A stretch of 35,000 nucleotides of DNA, taken from NCBI RefSeq assembly GCF_030272615.1, contig NW_026728920.1, forward strand, positions 42,501-77,500. The letters are read 5' to 3'. Within the stretch, counting starts at the first letter, position 1; each line of letters opens with the position of its first letter. Shown here piece by piece: positions 29,051 through 35,000 of this stretch. The notes beneath the pieces were generated by a model. That model was not told the origin of the DNA. It saw only the letters and a program-made list of their open reading frames with translations, and made no database searches. The position numbers and the translations under genes are program-made. This DNA is from Cryptomeria japonica. Taxonomy: Eukaryota; Streptophyta; Pinopsida; Cupressales; Cupressaceae.

Positions 29051-32000
29051 CCTCGCAACCCGATTGCTATGCGGTGAGGCTCCTCGGCCGCCTCGGAACT
29101 ATCTGTGTATCAGACGCATCGCGGGATAAGGGGTTGGCAACGGTAGTCGCCCCAAGCGCGTCCGATGCTTGGACCATTCCGAGGCGGCCCTGAAGCCTCT
29201 TCCGTCTAGCCGTTGGGTCCTTCTCGCCGCATCCCTTGCCTCGCACCCCGATTGCTATGCGGTGAGGCTCCTCGGCCGCCTTGGAACTATCTGTGTATCA
29301 GACGCATCGCGGGATAAGGGGTTGTCACTGGTAGTCGCCCCAAGCGCGTCCGATGCTTGGACCATTCCGAGGCGGCCCTGAAGCCTCTTCCGTCTAGCCG
29401 TTGGGTCCTTCTCGCCGCATCCCTCGACTCGCACCCCGATTGCTATGCGGTGAGGCTCCTCGGCCGCCTTGGAACTATCTGTGTATCGGACGCGTCGCGG
29501 GATAAGGGGTTGTCACTGGTAGTCGCCCCAAGCGCGTCCGATGCTTGGACCATTCCGAGGCGGCCCTGAAGCCTCTTCCGTCTAGCCGTTGGGTCCTTCT
29601 CGCCGCATCCCTCGCCTCGCACCCCGATTGCTATGCGGTGAGGCTCCTCGGCCGCCTTGGAACTATCTGTGTATCGGACGCGTCGCGGGATAAGGGGTTG
29701 TCACTGGTAGTCGCCCCAAGCGCGTGCGATGCATGGACCATTCCCAGGCGGCCCTGAAGCCTCTTCCGTCTAGCCGTTGGGTCCTTCTCGCCGCATCCCT
29801 CGCCTCGCACCCCGATTGCTATGCGGTGAGGCTCCTCGGCCGCCTTGGAACTATCTGTGTATCGGACGCGTCGCGGGATAAGGGGTTGTCACTGGTAGTC
29901 GCCCCAAGCGCGTCCGATGCTTGGACCATTCCGAGGCGGCCCTGAAGCCTCTTCCGTCTAGCCGTTGGGTCCTTCTCGCCGCATCCCTCGCCTCGCACCC
30001 CGATTGCTATGCGGTGAGGCTCCTCGGCCGCCTTGGAACTATCTGTGTATCGGACGCGTCGCGGGATAAGGGGTTGTCACTGGTAGTCGCCCCAAGCGCG
30101 TCCGATGCTTGGACCATTCCGAGGCGGCCCTGAAGCCTCTTCCGTCTAGCCGTTGGGTCCTTCTCGCCGCATCCCTCGCCTCGCACCCCGATTGCTATGC
30201 GGTGAGGCTCCTCGGCCGCCTTGGAACTATCTGTGTATCGGACGCGTCGCGGGATAAGGGGTTGTCACTGGTAGTCGCCCCAAGCGCGTCCGATGCTTGG
30301 ACCATTCCGAGGCGGCCCTGAAGCCTCTTCCGTCTAGCCGTTGGGTCCTTCTCGCCGCATCCCTCGCCTCGCACCCCGATTGCTATGCGGTGAGGCTCCT
30401 CGGCCGCCTTGGAACTATCTGTGTATCGGACGCGTCGCGGGATAAGGGGTTGTCACTGGTAGTCGCCCCAAGCGCGTCCGATGCTTGGACCATTCCGAGG
30501 CGGCCCTGAAGCCTCTTCCGTCTAGCCGTTGGGTCCTTCTCGCCGCATCCCTCGCCTCGCACCCCGATTGCTATGCGGTGAGGCTCCTCGGCCGCCTTGG
30601 AACTATCTGTGTATCGGACGCGTCGCGGGATAAGGGGTTGTCACTGGTAGTCGCCCCAAGCGCGTCCGATGCTTGGACCATTCCGAGGCGGCCCTGAAGC
30701 CTCTTCCGTCTAGCCGTTGGGTCCTTCTCGCCGCATCCCTCGCCTCGCACCCCGATTGCTATGCGGTGAGGCTCCTCGGCCGCCTTGGAACTATCTGTGT
30801 ATCGGACGCGTCGCGGGATAAGGGGTTGTCACTGGTAGTCGCCCCAAGCGCGTCCGATGCTTGGACCATTCCGAGGCGGACCTGAAGCCTCTTCCGTCTA
30901 GCCGTTGGGTCCTTCTCGCCGCATCCCTCGCCTCGCACCCCGATTGCTATGCGGTGAGGCTCCTCGGCCGCCTTGGAACTATCTGTGTATCGGACGCGTC
31001 GCGGGATAAGGGGTTGTCACTGGTAGTCGCCCCAAGCGCGTCCGATGCTTGGACCATTCCGAGGCGGCCCTGAAGCCTCTTCCGTCTAGCCGTTGGGTCC
31101 TTCTTGCCGCATCCCTCGCCTCGCACCCCGATTGCTATGCGGTGAGGCTCCTCGGCCGCCTTGGAACTATCTGTGTATCGGACGCGTCGCGGGATAAGGG
31201 GTTGTCACTGGTAGTCGCCCCAAGCGCGTCCGATGCTTGGACCATTCCGAGGCGGCCCTGAAGCCTCTTCCGTCTAGCCGTTGGGTCCTTCTCGCCGCAT
31301 CCCTCGCCTCGCACCCCGATTGCTATGCGGTGAGGCTCCTCGGCCGCCTTGGAACTATCTGTGTATCGGACGCATCGCGGGATAAGGGGTTGTCACTGGT
31401 AGTCGCCCCAAGCGCGTCCGATGCTTGGACCATTCCGAGGCGGCCCTGAAGCCTCTTCCGTCTAGCCGTTGGGTCCTTCTCGCCGCATCCCTCGCCTCGC
31501 ACCCCGATTGCTATGCGGTGAGGCTCCTCGGCCGCCTTGGAACTATCTGTGTATCGGACGCGTCGCGGGATAAGGGGTTGTCACTGGTAGTCGCCCCAAG
31601 CGCGTCCGATGCTTGGACCATTCCGAGGCGGACCTGAAGCCTCTTCCGTCTAGCCGTTGGGTCCTTCTCGCCGCATCCCTCGCCTCGCACCCCGATTGCT
31701 ATGCGGTGAGGCTCCTCGGCCGCCTTGGAACTATCTGTGTATCGGACGCGTCGCGGGATAAGGGGTTGTCACTGGTAGTCGCCCCAAGCGCGTCCGATGC
31801 TTGGACCATTCCGAGGCGGCCCTGAAGCCTCTTCCGTCTAGCCGTTGGGTCCTTCTCGCCGCATCCCTCGCCTCGCACCCCGATTGCTATGCGGTGAGGC
31901 TCCTCGGCCGCCTTGGAACTATCTGTGTATCGGACGCGTCGCGGGATAAGGGGTTGTCACTGGTAGTCGCCCCAAGCGCGTCCGATGCTTGGACCATTCC

Positions 32001-33770
32001 GAGGCGGACCTGAAGCCTCTTCCCTCTAGCCGTTGGGGCTTTCTCGCCGCATCCCTCGCCTCGCACCCCGATTGCTATTCGGTGAGGCTCCTCGGCCGCC
32101 TTGGAACTATCTGTGTATCGGACGCATCGCGGGATAAGGGGTTGGCAGTGGTAGTCGCCCCAAGCGCGTCCGATGCTTGGACCATTCCGAGGCGGCCCTG
32201 CAGCCTCTTCCGTCTAGCCGTTGGGGCCATCTCGCTGCATCCCCCACCTCGCACCACGATTGCTATGCGGTGAGGCTCCTTGGCCGCCTCGGAACTATCT
32301 GTGTATCGGACGCATCGCGGGATAAGGGGTTGTCACTGGTAGTCGCCCCAAGCGCGTCCGATGCTTGGACTATTCCGAGGCGGCCCTGCAGCCTCTTCCG
32401 TCTAGCCGTTGGGGCCATCTCGCCGCATCCCCCAGCTCCTCGGCCGCCTCGGAACTATCTGTGTATCGGACGCATCGCGGGATAAGGGGTTGGCAGTGGT
32501 AGTCGCCCCAAGCGCGTTCGATGCTTGGACTATTCCGAGGCGGCCCCGCAGCCTCTTCCGTCTACCCTTTGGGGCCATCTCGCCACATCCCTCGCCTCGC
32601 ACCCCGATTGCTATGCGGTGAGGCTCCTCGGCCGCCTGGGAACTATCTTCGTATCGGATGCATCGCGGGATAAGGGGTTGTCACTGGTAGTCGCCCCAAG
32701 CGCGTCCGATGCTTGGACTATTCCGAGGCGGCCCTGTGGCCTCTTCCGTCTAGCCGTTGGGGCCATCTCGCCGCATCCCTCACCTCGCACCCCCATTGCT
32801 ATGCGGTGAGGCTCCTCGGCCGCCTTGGAACTGTCTTCGTATCGGAAGCATCGCGGGATAAGGGGTTGTCACTGGTAGTCGCCCCAAGCGCGTCCGATGC
32901 TTGGACTATTCCGAGGCGGCCCTGCAGCCTCTTCCGTCTAGCCGTTGGGGCCATCTCGCCGCATCCCCCACCTCGCACCCGGATTGCTATGCGGTGAGGC
33001 TCCTCGGCCGCCTTGGAACTATCTTCGTATCGGACGCATCGCGGGATAAGGGGTTGTCACTGGTAGTCGCCCCAAGCGCGTCCGATGCTTGGACTATTCC
33101 GACGCGGCCCTGTGGCCTCTTCCGTCTAGCCGTTGGGGCCATCTCGCCGCATCCCCCACCTCGCACCCCGATTGCTATGCGGTGAGGCTCCTCGGCCGCC
33201 TTGGAACCATCTTCGTATCGGACGCATCGCGGGATGAGGGGTTGTCACTGGTAGTCGCCCCAAGCGCGTCCGATGCTTGGACCATTCCGAGGCGGCCCTG
33301 AAGCCTCTTCCGTCTAGCCGTTGGGGCCTTCCCGCCCCATCCCTCGCCTCGCACCCCCGATTGCTATGCGGTGAGGCTCCTCGGCCGCCTTGGAACCATC
33401 TGTGTATCGGACGCATCGCGGGATAAGGGGTTGGCACTGGTAGTCGCCCCAAGCGCGTCCGATGCTTGGAGCATTCCGAGGTGGCCCTGAAGCCTCTTCC
33501 GTCTAGCCGTTGGGGCCTTCCCGCCCCATCCCTCGCCTCGCACCCCGATTGATATGCGGTGAGGCTCCTCGGCCGCCTTGGAACTATCTGTGTATCGGAC
33601 GCATCGCGGGATAAGGGGTTGGCACTGGTAGTCGTCCCAATCGCGTCCGATGCTTGGACCATTCCGAGGCGGCCCTGCAGCCTCTTCCGTTTAGCCGTCG
33701 GGGCCTTCCCGCCGCATCCCTCGCCTCGCATCCCGATTCCTATGCGGTGAGTCTTCTCGGCCGCCGCGGA
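29051..33770 (+). repeat. 188-bp tandem repeats, about 25 copies, in the putative 5' ETS
   Basis: The phrase GCTTGGAC(C/T)ATTCCGAGG recurs every 188 bp from 29165 to 32361, then after 160 bp (a unit with 28 bp deleted, about 32433), and then every 188 bp (once 189) to 33650. Units from about 29400 to 31980 are nearly identical; those at both ends diverge. Each unit has the order CGATTGCTATGCGG, CTCCTCGGCCGCC, ATCTGTGTATC, GGGATAAGGGGTTG, GTAGTCGCCCCAAGCGCG, GTCTAGCCGTTGGG. As 188 is not a multiple of three, the 70-codon open frame seen in each unit is a repeat by-product. It lies after the last promoter, so it is probably transcribed in the 35S precursor. Confidence 0.95.
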
Positions 33771-33990
33771 ACTATACCTGTTATTGCTACTGCATCCTTC
33801 GGCTGGTAACCTCCTCTGCCGCCTTGGAACGTTCTCTTTGTCGGACGCGTCGCGGGATAAGGGGTTGGCACTGGTAGTCGCCCCAAGCGCGCCCGATGCA
33901 TAGACCGCTCCGAGTTGACCTTGCTTTCAGCCTCTCACATGCATAGACCTCTTTGAGTCGACCCTGCAGCCTCTCACGTTTAGCCTTTGG
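33771..33990 (+). repeat. Degenerate remnants of the 188-bp repeat
   Basis: At 33848-33900 the GGGATAAGGGGTTGGCAC and GTAGTCGCCCCAAGCGCG phrases appear once more in a shortened context, followed by two diverged copies of a GCATAGACC...TCGACC phrase. This is the decaying downstream edge of the array. Confidence 0.8.
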
Positions 33991-34290
33991 AATCTCGCCT
34001 CACAACATGATTGCTATCCTTGATGCATCCCTTGCCTCGAGCCCTGATTGCTTTCTTGGCTGCATCCCTCCTCTCCTCACAGCCCGGTTGTCATCACTGC
34101 TTCATCCGTCGCTTCATGCATTCTGGCTGCTGGGCCCTTCCCACCGCACACCTCGATTGCTATCTCTTCTGCATCACACACCCCGATTGCTATCTCTGCT
34201 ACATCCCTCGGCTCTCACTTCTGCATCCTTCGCCTCCCACCTCGATTGCTATCAATGCTGCATCCGTAACCTCACACCCCGATTGCTATG
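33991..34290 (+). repeat. Local amplification of a short part of the 188-bp unit
   Basis: Seven or so degenerate copies of GCATCCCTCGCCTC plus CGATTGCTAT (GATTGCTAT-like motifs near 34010, 34045, 34155, 34191, 34245 and 34281), spaced about 35-70 bp. In the 188-bp unit this piece occurs only once. Confidence 0.7.
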
Positions 34291-34430
34291 CGGGGAGGCT
34301 CCTTGGCCGCCTTGGAAATTTCTGTGTGTCGGACGCACCGCGGGATAAGGGGTTGGCACTGGTAGTCGCCCCAAGTGCGCCCGATTCTTAGACCGCTTCG
34401 AGGTGACCTCGTAGCCTCTTTCGTCCAGGC
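34265..34430 (+). repeat. Isolated last copy of the 188-bp repeat
   Basis: A diverged, nearly complete unit: CGATTGCTATGCGGGGAGG, GGGATAAGGGGTTGGCACTG, GTAGTCGCCCCAAGTGCGC and then GACCGCTTCGAGGTGACC. The closest relatives are the edge units with GGCACTGG (33420-33640). Confidence 0.8.
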
Positions 34431-35000
34431 TTCCTGCCTTCAACGCCCTTTTTACACCTCGATTGCTATGCGCGGGCTCGTTGGCGTCTATCACCTCTCT
34501 GCGAAGAGTGGCACGATGATTGTTGGGGTAAATCGTAGCAGTCCGATCTCTGGCCTTGGGCCATTGTGAGGGCTGATCGATTTCCTGTGCGCATCTCGTG
34601 TTCGCCCAGTAACAGACTCGACGACTTGTAATCGGTCTTGTTCCCGATTGTTCCTGGAGGTAGTCTTCGGAACTCTTGGATTTGACCTGTCACTCGAACT
34701 GTCCTCTTCCGAGGATGCTTGTGTGTGTGTGCTTGTGCCATTTCCTTGGCGGTATTAACGAGATATTAAAGAGCGGAGTGAGCGCCTCGCCCAGCTATGT
34801 TTGGGGCTCTCACTCCCTTACCCGGTGTGCGACCGCTTTGCACGTAGGTTGCGGAGCATCGCGACTCTTTCGATGTTTGGCGGTTGTCTTCCGGTGATGC
34901 GTTGGTCCCGAAGTGCACGTTACTAGCATTTCTGCCATTGTTCTCGATCTTTGGCACGTTCCTTCGTTGCAATTGGATATATATCTCCGTTTATACGCGC
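34431..35000 (+). other. Single-copy sequence, putative 5' ETS towards 18S
   Basis: No tandem repeat, promoter core or rRNA coding sequence is seen. The expected plant 18S start (TACCTGGTTGATCC) is absent, so 18S lies beyond the window. A short TG run (about 34722-34731) is the only simple sequence. The open frames here are short, overlapping and without recognisable domains. Confidence 0.6.

Noticed and set aside
29169-33301. A 70-codon open frame repeated in every 188-bp unit
   Set aside because: 188 is not a multiple of three, the frames start at TTG in most units, each overlaps the next, and the array lies within probable ETS.
34431-35000. Start of the 18S rRNA gene near the right edge
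   Set aside because: The conserved plant 18S 5' sequence (TACCTGGTTGATCC) is not present in the last 600 bases or elsewhere in the window.

Overview
The window is nuclear ribosomal DNA from a land plant: one very long intergenic spacer (IGS) of the 35S (18S-5.8S-26S) repeat, followed by what is probably the 5' external transcribed spacer (ETS). No 18S, 5.8S or 26S coding sequence is inside the window, and I find no believable protein-coding gene. The only mature-RNA genes are four copies of 5S rRNA, all on the minus strand. The 5S sequence, from memory of the family, carries the non-angiosperm state. With 5S genes inside a giant 35S spacer (a linked, or L-type, arrangement known in several gymnosperms, bryophytes and some Asteraceae), this suggests a gymnosperm, but the species cannot be fixed from the sequence.

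Layout. (1) 1-23085: four head-to-tail macro-units, each with one reverse-oriented 5S gene. Units 1 and 2 are 7574 bp and look identical by eye; unit 3 is 5959 bp, shorter by exactly 1540+75 bp of internal repeats; unit 4 is cut off after 1978 bp. Within a unit come a GC-rich 5S 3' flank, the 5S gene, a low-copy A-rich spacer, a CCCACC-type minisatellite, and then a long array built on the palindrome GGTGCGCACC with AT-rich two-hairpin modules between. (2) 23086-24480: an expanded minisatellite and a short GGTGCGCACC-like tract. (3) 24485-28720: thirteen plus-strand copies of an RNA polymerase I-type promoter (core TATATAGGGG, upstream TCGGAAGTTGG-like element always 68-69 bp before it), carried on 157-bp, 311-bp and about 440-490-bp repeats. 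Between them lie a 38/52-bp array and a 50/56-bp array that repeats the upstream element without the core. (4) 29051-33770: about 25 copies of a 188-bp repeat. (5) 33771-35000: degenerate fragments of that repeat and then single-copy sequence leading towards the 18S gene beyond the window.

Reading the parts together: 35S transcription runs on the plus strand from one of the last promoters (P13 is the most downstream; P11 and P12 are close relatives) through the 188-bp array. The upstream promoter copies look like spacer promoters, and the promoter-element array resembles the enhancer repeats of animal rDNA. The 5S genes would be transcribed by Pol III in the opposite direction, away from the 35S promoter. 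Structural signals recur: every promoter copy can form a stem-loop at the predicted transcript 5' end, and the last three are followed by a long foldback. These are the most unusual features here.
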